This document shows positions 19,179 through 27,813 of a stretch of 37,713 nt of DNA, one piece after another. This DNA is from an uncultured Opitutales bacterium (GTDB lineage: Bacteria; Verrucomicrobiota; Verrucomicrobiia; Opitutales; Oceanipulchritudinaceae): the NCBI GenBank assembly GCA_913056355.1, contig CAJXMX010000007.1, positions 1 through 37,713 on the forward strand, written 5' to 3'. Each line of letters starts with the position of its first letter. Within the stretch, counting starts at the first letter, position 1. The position numbers and the translations under genes were made by a program. Under the pieces are notes generated by a model. It did not search any database. It was not told the DNA's origin and was given only the letters and a program-made list of their open reading frames with translations.

Positions 19179-20237
19179 TTAATCGCCGGAGAGATTTTCC
19201 TCCAGCCGCTTCAGGCGGGCCACGATATCGGGCAATTGGCCCAGTTGGGCCAAACGCCGCAATTCCTCACTCCGCGGCCGGCCGGGGGTGCCCATGAGGA
19301 CGGTTCCGGCCGGAGTATCCTTGGTGATGCCGGTCTGCCCGGTGGCAATGACCCCGTCGCCGACCTTGATGTGCCCGGCCACGCCCACCTGGCCGGCCAT
19401 GATCACGAAATTCCCTACCTCGGTACTTCCCGAAATCCCGACGCCGGCACAGATGATGCAATGCTTTCCCAGGATCACATTGTGGCCGATCTGCACCTGG
19501 TTGTCGATTTTTGTCCCCTGCCCGATCCGGGTCTCCGAGAAACGCGCACGGTCCAGGCTGGAGTTGGATCCGATATCCACATCGTCCTCGACGACCACGA
19601 TCCCGATCTGCGGGAGATGCTGATGGCCTTGCTGATCGGAATGATAGCCAAATCCGTCCGATCCTATAACCGCACTGGAGAAGAGCCGGCAACGCTTGCC
19701 GATCCGGCAGGACCAGCCGACCACTGCCCCGTGCTGGAGCAGGGAATCCTCACCGATTTCCGCCTCCTGCTCGATCCGGACATGGGATTCCAGGACCACC
19801 CGGGGACCGATCACGGCCCGGGGCCCGACCAGGCAATACGGGCCAATGCTGGCACTGGGATCTATCCGGGCGGTCTCGTCGATGGTGGCCGTCTCATGGA
19901 TGCCCGGAGGCGGCGGAGGCTGGATCCGCAGCTTGATCAGCTGGCAGACCTTGCCCAGGGCCAGGGAAGGATCCGGAGCAGGAATCCACATGCTTCCAGC
20001 AGGAGGCTGCCCCTCGTGATTTTGCGGAATGATGACCACGGCCGCTTTGGAACCGGCCAGGAACCTGGCATATTTTCCACTGCTCAGGAAGGCAATTTCC
20101 CCGTTGCTGGCGGAGCGCAGGTCCGCCACTCCGGTGATTTCCCCGTCATAAGTGCCCCGGACCTCGGGATTTCCAAGGGCCTTCAGGATCTCGCCGACCG
20201 AAAGTCGCCATTTCATGTCTCCAGATTGATTCCCCAT
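19179..20237 (-). CDS. lpxD: UDP-3-O-acylglucosamine N-acyltransferase
   Basis: Hexapeptide repeats (IDPSASIGPYCLVGPRAVIGP.., QIGHNVILGKHCIICAGVGISGSTEVGNFVIMAGQVGVAGHIKVGDG) and N-terminal LpxD domain. Confidence 0.93.
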   Translation of the reverse strand: MGNQSGDMKWRLSVGEILKALGNPEVRGTYDGEITGVADLRSASNGEIAFLSSGKYARFLAGSKAAVVIIPQNHEGQPPAGSMWIPAPDPSLALGKVCQLIKLRIQPPPPPGIHETATIDETARIDPSASIGPYCLVGPRAVIGPRVVLESHVRIEQEAEIGEDSLLQHGAVVGWSCRIGKRCRLFSSAVIGSDGFGYHSDQQGHQHLPQIGIVVVEDDVDIGSNSSLDRARFSETRIGQGTKIDNQVQIGHNVILGKHCIICAGVGISGSTEVGNFVIMAGQVGVAGHIKVGDGVIATGQTGITKDTPAGTVLMGTPGRPRSEELRRLAQLGQLPDIVARLKRLEENLSGD

Positions 20238-20261
20238 TCCCCCGAATCAACCGTTTATTAC

Positions 20262-20299
20262 AAAAAGAGCCCCGACACCGCACATGGGGCGTCGGGGCT
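20262..20299 (-). terminator. Intrinsic terminator between ompH and lpxD
   Basis: agccccgac (20268-20276) / gtcggggct (20291-20299); on the minus strand followed by cTTTTTg. Confidence 0.8.
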
Positions 20300-20322
20300 C
20301 CGGAAAATGGTTGATCGCGAAC

Positions 20323-20907
20323 TTAGTTGTTCGGAGCGTCGGCGTTCAGCTTGACCAGGACCTTCTCGGTGATGTCCATGGAGTCGCTGGCGTAGATGAC
20401 GGTCGGAACCCCGCTGCCGAGAATGTCGGAGGTATCCAGAACGAGGTCGGCATCGTAGTCGCGAAGGGCGATTTCATTGACCAGCTTCATGATTTCCTCA
20501 ATCAGCGAGCGGCGGATGTCCTGTCCCTGCTGGTTGAGGTTGTTCATGGTGGCCTGCTGCCACTGCTGGAATTCGCGCTGTCTCTGCTGGCCCTGGGCGG
20601 CGAGCTGCTGCAATTCGGCCTGCTTGGCTTCCTTGGATTCATCCGAAAGAACCGGATTCTGCAGTTCTTCCTGCATGGCCCGGATCTGGTCGGCAAAACC
20701 CTGCAGTTCCTTTTCCTTCTCCTGGGCTTCCGAGACGGCCTGTTCGCGGATGCTTTCCAGCCGCTGATTGGCCTGCTCGGACTTGTAGTAGCCGTCGAAG
20801 AGCTTCTGCATGCTGACTGTGAGGACCGTCAACTCTGCATTAGCGGCATTAAATGCAAGGGCGCCCATGGCGAAAACGGGCAGGAGGAGTTTGATTACTT
20901 TTCTCAT
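20323..20907 (-). CDS. OmpH/Skp family periplasmic chaperone
   Basis: Signal peptide then long Gln/Glu-rich coiled coil (QEKEKELQGFADQIRAMQEEL..), located directly after bamA and before lpxD. Confidence 0.87.
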   Translation of the reverse strand: MRKVIKLLLPVFAMGALAFNAANAELTVLTVSMQKLFDGYYKSEQANQRLESIREQAVSEAQEKEKELQGFADQIRAMQEELQNPVLSDESKEAKQAELQQLAAQGQQRQREFQQWQQATMNNLNQQGQDIRRSLIEEIMKLVNEIALRDYDADLVLDTSDILGSGVPTVIYASDSMDITEKVLVKLNADAPNN

Positions 20908-20985
20908 TTTGAACGATGTTGTGATAGATTAATTTGAAAGGTCAATGATGAACAGACCCGCATGAACAGTGGGCTGTTCAAAAAA

Positions 20986-23373
20986 TCAGAAGCGGGTCCC
21001 GAAGGAGAAATTGAACTGGTTGCCGGTGTCGTTGGTCCAGATCAGGTTGCCCGCCTCGTCATAGAGCTCGGTCGAGGTGAGGGGCAAGCCGAGGTCCAGT
21101 CGAAGCGGATTTCCGAGGACCAGAAGGCGGATCCCGACCCCCCAGTTGTCATTGAAAGTGGAGGGATCGAAGTCGAAATCATCCCGGTTGACAAAGCCCC
21201 AGTCGTAAAAAATGGCCAGGCGCAGGGGTTCGGCCACCTTGATCGAGTATTCGAGGCTGGCGAAGGCGTAGGAATTGCCCCCGATCGGCTCACCGGTGTA
21301 GTTGTCCCCTTCGGCGCGGTTGCTGACCGGGCCGACGTCGCGGTAATCGAAGCCGCGCAGGGAATCCGGACCGCCGAGGTAGAACCGGTCAAAGAACGGA
21401 GCCGGGTTGTCGCTGTATTCCCAGAGGGATCCGGCCCGGGCCAGGATGGAGATGACCTGGTCCCCGAACTCGAAGGTGGGAACAAAGAAGGCACTGCGGG
21501 CCTCCAACTTGACGTACTCGGTGTCGCCGCCAACCCCGGCAAAGGTGTTGGCCACGGATATCCGGCTCCCCCGGGTGGTGAAAATGAGGTCGTTCCGGGT
21601 ATCCCGCCAGAGGGTCAGGGTCACCTTGGAGACAGAACGCGGACTGAAGGCGGCCTCTTCGCGGATGACCTGGGGCGCCTGGAAGCTGACATTGTCGAGG
21701 TCGACCACTTCAAAGCCGTAGGAGAGCTGGCCGTTGACCAGGCCGAAGAGGCGCTTGCGGAGGTAGATCTCGAGGCCGGTCCGCATTTCATCATAGGTAG
21801 CGCTGTTGTAGTCGGTCTCGCGACGGAAAAGCTCGAAACCGAAGGCCAGGCGCCGTTCAAAGAGCCAGGGTTCCTCGAAGGCCATGACCACTTCATTGGA
21901 ACGGGAGCCGATAGAACCGCGGAAGCGGAACTTCTGGCCGTCCCCCTGCAGGAAGGGGGAGCGCCACTTGAAGAGGTCGAAGTTCCCCTGGGAGATCTCG
22001 AAGAAGACCATGGCGCTCTCCAGGGAGCTGAAGCCGGCCCCGAACTGGAAGTTGCCGGTGCGGCCTTCCTTGACCCGGATCTTCAGGTTGCGCTTGCCGG
22101 GAACATTGGTCGGCTCGGGGGTGAGCTGCACTTCCTCGAAGAACCGTGTGTTCTTGAGGATGGCCTCGCTGTTCTTCATGTAGACGAGGTTGAAGGTGCG
22201 GCCGGGAGCGAGGGCCAGTTCACGGATGATGACGATGCTCTTGGTCTTGGTGTTGCCCTCGATGACAATGGATTCCACGTCGAACTTCTCGCTCTCCCGG
22301 ATCCGGTAGATGAGGTCGATGTCACCGGACTCGATGTTGGCCCGCCGCTCCGGGCGGATGGAAGTGTCGAGGTAGCCGACGGACCCGTAGATGTTGGTCA
22401 GCCGCTCAATGTCCTCATCGAGGATTTCCGGGGAAAAGTAGTCCCCCGGCAGGAGGTCGATGGAGGCATAGAGCAGCGGCGTCGGGAAAATGGTATTTCC
22501 CTCGAAGCTGATGTTGCCGACCTTGTACTGCCGGCCTTCGTCGATCCGGATGGTGATGACAATCTCGCCGGGCTTGGGATAATCGAGGGAGACATTGGAT
22601 TCCGGGATGCTGACGTCGAGGTAACCGGCGTTCAGGTAAAGGGTGCGGAGCTTCTCGAGGTCCTCCTGGAACTTGACCTCGTCGAAGCGGCCGGAGCCGG
22701 TCAGCCAGGAAAGAAACCAGCGCCGGCGGGTTTCCATCTCCTTCTTGAGGCGGCGCCCCGAAAAGGCGGTGTTGCCGACAAACTCGACCGACTCGATCTT
22801 GAGTTTCTGTCCCTCGTTGATGAGGAAGGTGACCCGCCCTTCGCCGGTGTCCGGGTTCTTGTCCAGGCGGTAGTCGACGCGGACCTCGGTGTATCCCTTG
22901 TCACGGTAGTATTCCGTCAGGGTGTCCGCATCGCGCCGGATCCGCCGCTCATCAAGGCTTTGCCCGACCCGGACCTCTACTTTGCGGCGCAGGCGGCTGC
23001 TGCTGATCTTCTTGTTCCCGGCGATCTCGATGGAGGAAATCTTGTAACGGGCCTGGACGGTAAAAATGACCCGCACTTGTCCGCCCGGCATGTTCTCGGT
23101 CCGGGCCTCGATGTAGTCGAAGAGCCGGGTCATGTAGAGGCTTCGAATGGAACGGTCGACCAGGTTCTGGCTGAAAGGCATGCCCTCCCGGATCTGCAGA
23201 CGGGCCCGGATGGCCTCGTCACTGACATTGCGGATGTCAACAAACTCGATCTTGATTTCCCCGACAATGGGTTCGGCCGACTGGGCCGGGACCTGGCTCT
23301 GGCCCTGGGCAGTTGCTGGATGCAGGACGGCCAGGACAATCCCAAGGATCAGGGTGTGAATAAGACCTCTCAT
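20986..23373 (-). CDS. bamA: Outer membrane assembly protein BamA (POTRA + beta-barrel)
   Basis: POTRA repeats (VEFVGNTAFSGRRLKKEM, ISFEGNTIFPTPLL), FYLGGPDSLRGFDYRDVGP, terminal Phe (FNFSFGTRF). Start set at MRGLIHTLILG after the dnaB stop; the ORF extends to 23409. Confidence 0.94.
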   Translation of the reverse strand: MRGLIHTLILGIVLAVLHPATAQGQSQVPAQSAEPIVGEIKIEFVDIRNVSDEAIRARLQIREGMPFSQNLVDRSIRSLYMTRLFDYIEARTENMPGGQVRVIFTVQARYKISSIEIAGNKKISSSRLRRKVEVRVGQSLDERRIRRDADTLTEYYRDKGYTEVRVDYRLDKNPDTGEGRVTFLINEGQKLKIESVEFVGNTAFSGRRLKKEMETRRRWFLSWLTGSGRFDEVKFQEDLEKLRTLYLNAGYLDVSIPESNVSLDYPKPGEIVITIRIDEGRQYKVGNISFEGNTIFPTPLLYASIDLLPGDYFSPEILDEDIERLTNIYGSVGYLDTSIRPERRANIESGDIDLIYRIRESEKFDVESIVIEGNTKTKSIVIIRELALAPGRTFNLVYMKNSEAILKNTRFFEEVQLTPEPTNVPGKRNLKIRVKEGRTGNFQFGAGFSSLESAMVFFEISQGNFDLFKWRSPFLQGDGQKFRFRGSIGSRSNEVVMAFEEPWLFERRLAFGFELFRRETDYNSATYDEMRTGLEIYLRKRLFGLVNGQLSYGFEVVDLDNVSFQAPQVIREEAAFSPRSVSKVTLTLWRDTRNDLIFTTRGSRISVANTFAGVGGDTEYVKLEARSAFFVPTFEFGDQVISILARAGSLWEYSDNPAPFFDRFYLGGPDSLRGFDYRDVGPVSNRAEGDNYTGEPIGGNSYAFASLEYSIKVAEPLRLAIFYDWGFVNRDDFDFDPSTFNDNWGVGIRLLVLGNPLRLDLGLPLTSTELYDEAGNLIWTNDTGNQFNFSFGTRF

Positions 23374-23377
23374 AAAA

Positions 23378-24793
23378 TTATTCTTCAGGCTGGGAAGTGT
23401 AGTTCTCAAAGCGAGTAAAATCAGGAATAAAGGTTAGGGAGACGCTGCCGGTAGGCCCGTTGCGCTGCTTGGCGATGATCAGCTCCCGCTCGCGGGAAGC
23501 TTGGGGAACGACCACGTTTTCCTCGGAATCCCGCCTCGCGGCAAGGAGGAAAACGACGTCCGCGTCCTGCTCGATGGATCCCGACTCGCGCAAATCGGAG
23601 ATCCGGGGCTGCCGGTTTTCCTTTTCCGAGGCCCGGTTGAGCTGGCTCAGGACCAGGACCGGAACGTTCAATTCCTTGGCCATGGCCTTGATGCCGCGGC
23701 TGATCTCGGAAATCTGCTGCTCCCGGGGAACCCGCGAGTCGGTCCCGCTGATCAGTTGCAGGTAGTCCACCACGATCAGGTCGATCCCGTGCTGGCGGCG
23801 GATCCGCCGGGCCTTGGCCCGCATTTCCAGGATGTTGATCCCGCTGGAGTCGTCGACCCAGATCGGGGCGTCCTTGAGCACCGCCGCCTCCCTGGCCAGA
23901 AGCCGCTGCTGCTCGTGGCTGAGCATCCGGTCACGGACCCGGCGCATGCTGACCTTGGCCCGGCCGCAGAGCATTCGCATGGCCAACTGCTCGGCGGGCA
24001 TTTCCAGGCTGAAGACAAGAATTCCCTTGCCATTGCCCCGGGCCGGCAGAGCCACATTCTCGGCGATATTCATCCCGAGGGAGGTCTTCCCCATCGAGGG
24101 CCGGGCGGCCAGGACCACCATTTGCCCGGGATGAAGTCCGAAGGTCATCTTGTCGATATCGACATAACCGGTCAGGACCCCCTCCTCGTGCTTGCCGTCG
24201 AGGATGCTGCGGATCATATGGGCCGCCCGGTCCACCGAGAGGCTGAAGGCCTGGGCCGAGTCGCCCAGCCGGTCCTCGTTAATGGCCAGGATCCGCGCTT
24301 CCGCCTCGTTGATGAAGTTCTCCAGCTGGTCCTGGTTGACGTAGGCCTCGTCGGCGATGTGCGTGGTGGCCTCGATAAGCCGGCGCAGCAGCCACTTCTG
24401 GCGGACAATCTCCAGCCAGTAACGGGCGTTGGCGATGGACTCGATCCGGTTGGTCAGCTGTGTGATCACGGTCGCCCCGCCGACCAGCTTGAGCAGCGGG
24501 GTGTCGGGATCCACCAGCCGTTGCTGCCGCTTGAGCCACTCCATGCTGGAGACCGGACGGCTGGCCAGGGCGTCCATCACCGAGACCTCGTCCAGACCCT
24601 TGTTTTGGGTGAAGAGGTCGATGATGACCTGGAAGATGACCTTATGGGCCGGCTTGTAGAAGGAATCCGGCTGCAGGCCGACCTCCATGCAGTCGGAAAC
24701 GATCTGCTGCTGGGGGTCGATCAGGCAGGATCCCAGCAAGCCTTCCTCCGCCTCCACACTGTGCGGCGGGATGCGTCCTCGCTCCTCAGTCAT
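23378..24793 (-). CDS. dnaB: Replicative DNA helicase
   Basis: PHSVEAEEGLLGSCLID, VLAARPSMGKTSLGMNIAENVA (Walker A), DLIVVDYLQLI, SQLNRASEKENRQPRISDLRESGSIEQDADVVFLL. Confidence 0.97.
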   Translation of the reverse strand: MTEERGRIPPHSVEAEEGLLGSCLIDPQQQIVSDCMEVGLQPDSFYKPAHKVIFQVIIDLFTQNKGLDEVSVMDALASRPVSSMEWLKRQQRLVDPDTPLLKLVGGATVITQLTNRIESIANARYWLEIVRQKWLLRRLIEATTHIADEAYVNQDQLENFINEAEARILAINEDRLGDSAQAFSLSVDRAAHMIRSILDGKHEEGVLTGYVDIDKMTFGLHPGQMVVLAARPSMGKTSLGMNIAENVALPARGNGKGILVFSLEMPAEQLAMRMLCGRAKVSMRRVRDRMLSHEQQRLLAREAAVLKDAPIWVDDSSGINILEMRAKARRIRRQHGIDLIVVDYLQLISGTDSRVPREQQISEISRGIKAMAKELNVPVLVLSQLNRASEKENRQPRISDLRESGSIEQDADVVFLLAARRDSEENVVVPQASRERELIIAKQRNGPTGSVSLTFIPDFTRFENYTSQPEE

Positions 24794-24850
24794 GACGGGT
24801 GCGATGTCGCATGGCGCTGGGAGGTGATACCGGTGCAGGCGATGACACGC

Positions 24851-25339
24851 CTACTCAGACTTGGCTTCTTCTTCTTCTTCGATCGGGTTCTCCGACACGA
24901 CCTCGAACTCGAAGTCGAGGGAAACCTCCGGATGAAGCCGGATCCGCGTACTGTGGCGTCCCAGGCTCTTGACCGGGTTGTACAGGCTGACCTGCTTCTT
25001 GTCCAGCTCGACGCCGTTCTCGGCGATACGGCTGACCAGGTCCTGGGCCGTCACGGCCCCGAACATCTTGCCCCCGGGTCCCGTCTGGACGGCGAAGACA
25101 ATCTGGATCGTCTCCAGCTTGGCCGCGGTGGCCTGGGCGCCTTCCAGCTCGGAAGCGCGGCGTTTTTCAGCCCGGGTCTTGAGGGCCTCGATCTGCTTGC
25201 GGTTGGCCCGGGTCACCGGAATGGCCAGTCCGCGCGGAAGCAGGTAATTGCGGGCGTAGCCGGTCTTGACAGAAATGGTGTCCCCCTCGTCGCCGAGGTT
25301 TTCCACCGGTTGAAGTAACAGAAGTTCTGCGTTTGCCAT
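24851..25339 (-). CDS. rplI: 50S ribosomal protein L9
   Basis: LLLLQPVENLGDEGDTISVKTGYARNYLLPRGLAIPVT; acidic C-terminal tail. Confidence 0.96.
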   Translation of the reverse strand: MANAELLLLQPVENLGDEGDTISVKTGYARNYLLPRGLAIPVTRANRKQIEALKTRAEKRRASELEGAQATAAKLETIQIVFAVQTGPGGKMFGAVTAQDLVSRIAENGVELDKKQVSLYNPVKSLGRHSTRIRLHPEVSLDFEFEVVSENPIEEEEEAKSE

Positions 25340-25389
25340 GAGTATCGTCTCCTCTGGTAAAATGGATTTAGTTTGAAATTTTGGTCTGA

Positions 25390-25833
25390 TTAAAACGGAA
25401 CATCATCGTCCTCGAATTTGTCCGAATCCCCGGCAGGGCTGCTGTCACGGGAGGATCCGCCGGAGGAGGCGGACCCGGGACGGGACTCTTCCGAACGGTC
25501 GGAACCCCCGCTCATGAGCTGGAAATTCTCGACCACGACGGTCAGCTTGGAACGCTTGTCACCGGAATTGCTCTCCCACTGGTCCAGCCGCAGGCGGCCT
25601 TCCACAAACAATGGAGATCCTTTCTGGCAATAACGTTCAATTATCTCGGCCTGGTTGCCGAAGGCGTCGAGGTCGACAAAGGTCGTCTCCTCGCGGGTTT
25701 CGTCATCGCGGGTCCGGTACCGGCGGTTCACGGCCATTCCCAGCTTGGCGATTTTCAGGCCCGAGGTGGTGGTCCGGACTTCCGGATCACGGGTCAGGTT
25801 GCCCATCAGCAGGACTTTGTTGAAGTTGGCCAT
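25390..25833 (-). CDS. ssb: Single-stranded DNA-binding protein
   Basis: NKVLLMGNLTRDPEVRTT.. OB fold; acidic tip FEDDDVPF. Confidence 0.97.
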   Translation of the reverse strand: MANFNKVLLMGNLTRDPEVRTTTSGLKIAKLGMAVNRRYRTRDDETREETTFVDLDAFGNQAEIIERYCQKGSPLFVEGRLRLDQWESNSGDKRSKLTVVVENFQLMSGGSDRSEESRPGSASSGGSSRDSSPAGDSDKFEDDDVPF

Positions 25834-25855
25834 GTTTCCGGTCTCCCTTCTGCGC

Positions 25856-26155
25856 TCAGGCGGATTTGAACATGGCCCGCTTGATCAGGCGGTCCAGGCG
25901 GGTGCGTTCCTGGAAGGCGGCCGGCAGGTTGGCCGGACCGGACACGTCCACCGAGAGGTAGGTGTCGCCGGCGTGGCCCTTTTCGGTGATGCGGGAGAAA
26001 TCCCGGCGACCGAGGTTTTCCAGGGAATCGACGGTGCCGCCGAGTTCCTGCATGATTCCGGAAACCTTCTCCTCGATGGTTTCCACGGGGGAGTCATATC
26101 CGCGGGAGTCGAGGATAATGGTGACGTTATACTTCCGATTGGTTTGTTGGCTCAT
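25856..26155 (-). CDS. rpsF: 30S ribosomal protein S6
   Basis: NVTIILDSRGYDSPVETIEEKVSGIMQELGG..; located between pth and ssb. Confidence 0.88.
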   Translation of the reverse strand: MSQQTNRKYNVTIILDSRGYDSPVETIEEKVSGIMQELGGTVDSLENLGRRDFSRITEKGHAGDTYLSVDVSGPANLPAAFQERTRLDRLIKRAMFKSA

Positions 26156-26738
26156 TCTTGAGACTGCGTTGATTAATGGTATTCATGGCCAGGACCGGGC
26201 CCTTGTGGACGATCATTTCGATCTCCCTGAGGATCCGCTCCCAGCAGTTAGCGAGAGTTTCCGATTCCGCGGCGGTAAATTTGCCGAGAACGTAATCGGT
26301 CATGCCCATGGGGGACTTTTCCGCCGGAGCGATGCCCACCCGCAACCGGGGAAAATCAGCCCCGAGCTGCCGGATGATGTCTTCCACTCCGTTGTGCCCT
26401 CCCCCGCTGCCCCGGAGGGACAGCTTGGTCTCCCCGAGGGGAAACTGGTACTCGTCTACCACAACCAACACGGCCTTGGGGGACCACTTGTAAAAGCGGC
26501 ACACATTCCCGATGGCCTTCCCGCTGGCATTCATGAAGGTCTGCGGCTTGAGCAGCAGGACCGGATGGCCAGCGATCTCGATGGACGCGGTGTGGGCACA
26601 CATGCGATTGTCCGCCTTCCAGGTGGCGGCATGGGCGGCAGCCAGACGATCGACTGCCGCGAAACCGATGTTGTGGCGTGTTCCATCATATCGCGGCCCG
26701 GGATTCCCCAAGCCCGCGATGACACGCACCGATTGCAT
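26127..26738 (-). CDS. pth: Peptidyl-tRNA hydrolase
   Basis: VIAGLGNPGPRYDGTRHNIGFAAVDRL, KPQTFMNASGKAI, LRGSGGGHNGVEDII. Confidence 0.97.
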   Translation of the reverse strand: MQSVRVIAGLGNPGPRYDGTRHNIGFAAVDRLAAAHAATWKADNRMCAHTASIEIAGHPVLLLKPQTFMNASGKAIGNVCRFYKWSPKAVLVVVDEYQFPLGETKLSLRGSGGGHNGVEDIIRQLGADFPRLRVGIAPAEKSPMGMTDYVLGKFTAAESETLANCWERILREIEMIVHKGPVLAMNTINQRSLKNEPTNQSEV

Positions 26739-26762
26739 GCAAAGAACAGGTCAGGAGGGGAT

Positions 26763-27440
26763 TTAGTCCTCCTTGGTGGCGGCCTCCGCGACTTCGGCTT
26801 CTTCAGCTTCGCCTTCCCCGGCTTCCGCTTCCTCACCGATCACTTCCGGCTCTTCCTCTTCCTCGACACCGCTGGATCCGGCGGACGCACCGACACAGCC
26901 GACAACGACCAGGTCCGGTTCGTCGAGGAAGGTGACGCCCTCGGGGGCTTCGAGTTCAGACAAATGGATGGACTTGCCGATTTCCAGCTTGGTCACGTCG
27001 ATGGTGATGGATTCCGGCAGGTTGCGCGGACGGCAGCGGACCCGCAAGGTGTGGGCGCCCAGCTCGAGGACTCCGCCATAGTTGCGGACCCCGTCGGCGG
27101 TGCCGCGGGTATGGACCGGGATGTCGGCTTCCATGTCCTTGCCACGGACAATTTCCTTGAAATCGATATGCAGGAAGGCGTCGGTCCGGGTGTTGCGCTG
27201 CAGTTCCTGGATGATGGCGTAGTGGGACTCCGTGTCCCCTTCAATCTGGAGCTCGATCAGGGCGGCGCTGCCGGTGATCTTCCGGTAAGCCATGGCGAAC
27301 TCATGGTTGTCCACGGCGAGGTTCTGGTGGCCGGACTCGCCGTAGATGATGGCCGGAACGACCCCCCCCTGGCGCAGGTGCTTGCTGGCCGTACGGCCCA
27401 GATCGGTCCGCTTTTTCACGTTAAGCGTAATTTGTTTCAT
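26763..27440 (-). CDS. rplY: 50S ribosomal protein L25, CTC type with acidic C-terminal tail
   Basis: LRQGGVVPAIIYGESGHQNLAVD, LHIDFKEI, C-terminal CTC domain, Glu-rich tail. Confidence 0.95.
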   Translation of the reverse strand: MKQITLNVKKRTDLGRTASKHLRQGGVVPAIIYGESGHQNLAVDNHEFAMAYRKITGSAALIELQIEGDTESHYAIIQELQRNTRTDAFLHIDFKEIVRGKDMEADIPVHTRGTADGVRNYGGVLELGAHTLRVRCRPRNLPESITIDVTKLEIGKSIHLSELEAPEGVTFLDEPDLVVVGCVGASAGSSGVEEEEEPEVIGEEAEAGEGEAEEAEVAEAATKED

Positions 27441-27536
27441 ATCCTGGAAATGGTTCTGATTCGGGTATGTGGATCAAAGAAAAGAGGTGAGCCATACGGA
27501 GATGGTTGGCGAAAGCAAATCAAAAAGTTTATTTTA

Positions 27537-27663
27537 GACGAAGGACTAAGGACTAAGGACTAAGGACTAAGGTCTAAGGTCAGCAATCGGAAATTCAATC
27601 GGAAGGAGCTTGATCCCTTCATTCGTCCCTTGTCCTTAGTCCTTCGTCCTTCGTCCCTCGTCT
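27537..27663. repeat. Heptamer tandem array (GGACTAA-type) facing an inverted heptamer array (TTMGTCC-type)
   Basis: Left arm gacgaaggactaaggactaaggactaaggactaagg (27537-); right arm attcgtcccttgtccttagtccttcgtccttcgtccctcgtct (27621-27663), about 40-nt spacer. Confidence 0.9.
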
Positions 27664-27718
27664 AGTTTCTTCTTGCCAAGGCCAGAAGGCCCACGCAAGT
27701 TTTGGGGCTTCTTTGGAC

Positions 27719-27794
27719 GCCACCCTAGCTCAGCTGGTAGAGCAGCTCATTCGTAATGAGCAGGTCGTCGGTTCGAATCCGATGGGTGGCTCCA
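27719..27794 (+). tRNA. tRNA-Thr (anticodon CGT), CCA encoded
   Basis: Acceptor GCCACCC/GGGTGGC, anticodon stem-loop GCTCA-TTCGTAA-TGAGC, T arm GTCGG-TTCGAAT-CCGAT, 3' CCA. Confidence 0.95.
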
Positions 27795-27813
27795 GTTTTT
27801 ACGGCAGGCACGC

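Noticed and set aside
20939-20985. Repeated gaacag / ctgttc hairpin between bamA and ompH
   Set aside because: Short inverted repeats exist, but on the coding strand they are preceded rather than followed by the T-tract, so a terminator call is not supported.
20962-23418. 818-aa plus-strand ORF opposite bamA
   Set aside because: Antisense shadow ORF: the minus-strand frame is clearly BamA; the plus-strand translation is low complexity (Asp/Gly/Val/Leu-rich) with no recognisable domain. Expected in GC-rich DNA with strong third-position bias.
23501-25318. 605-aa plus-strand ORF opposite dnaB and rplI
   Set aside because: Covers two unrelated real genes on the other strand; shadow ORF.
27537-27580. 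Heptamer array considered as a CRISPR or phase-variation tract
   Set aside because: No spacers, so not CRISPR. It is intergenic, not in a promoter spacer or coding frame I can identify, so no phase-variation mechanism can be claimed.
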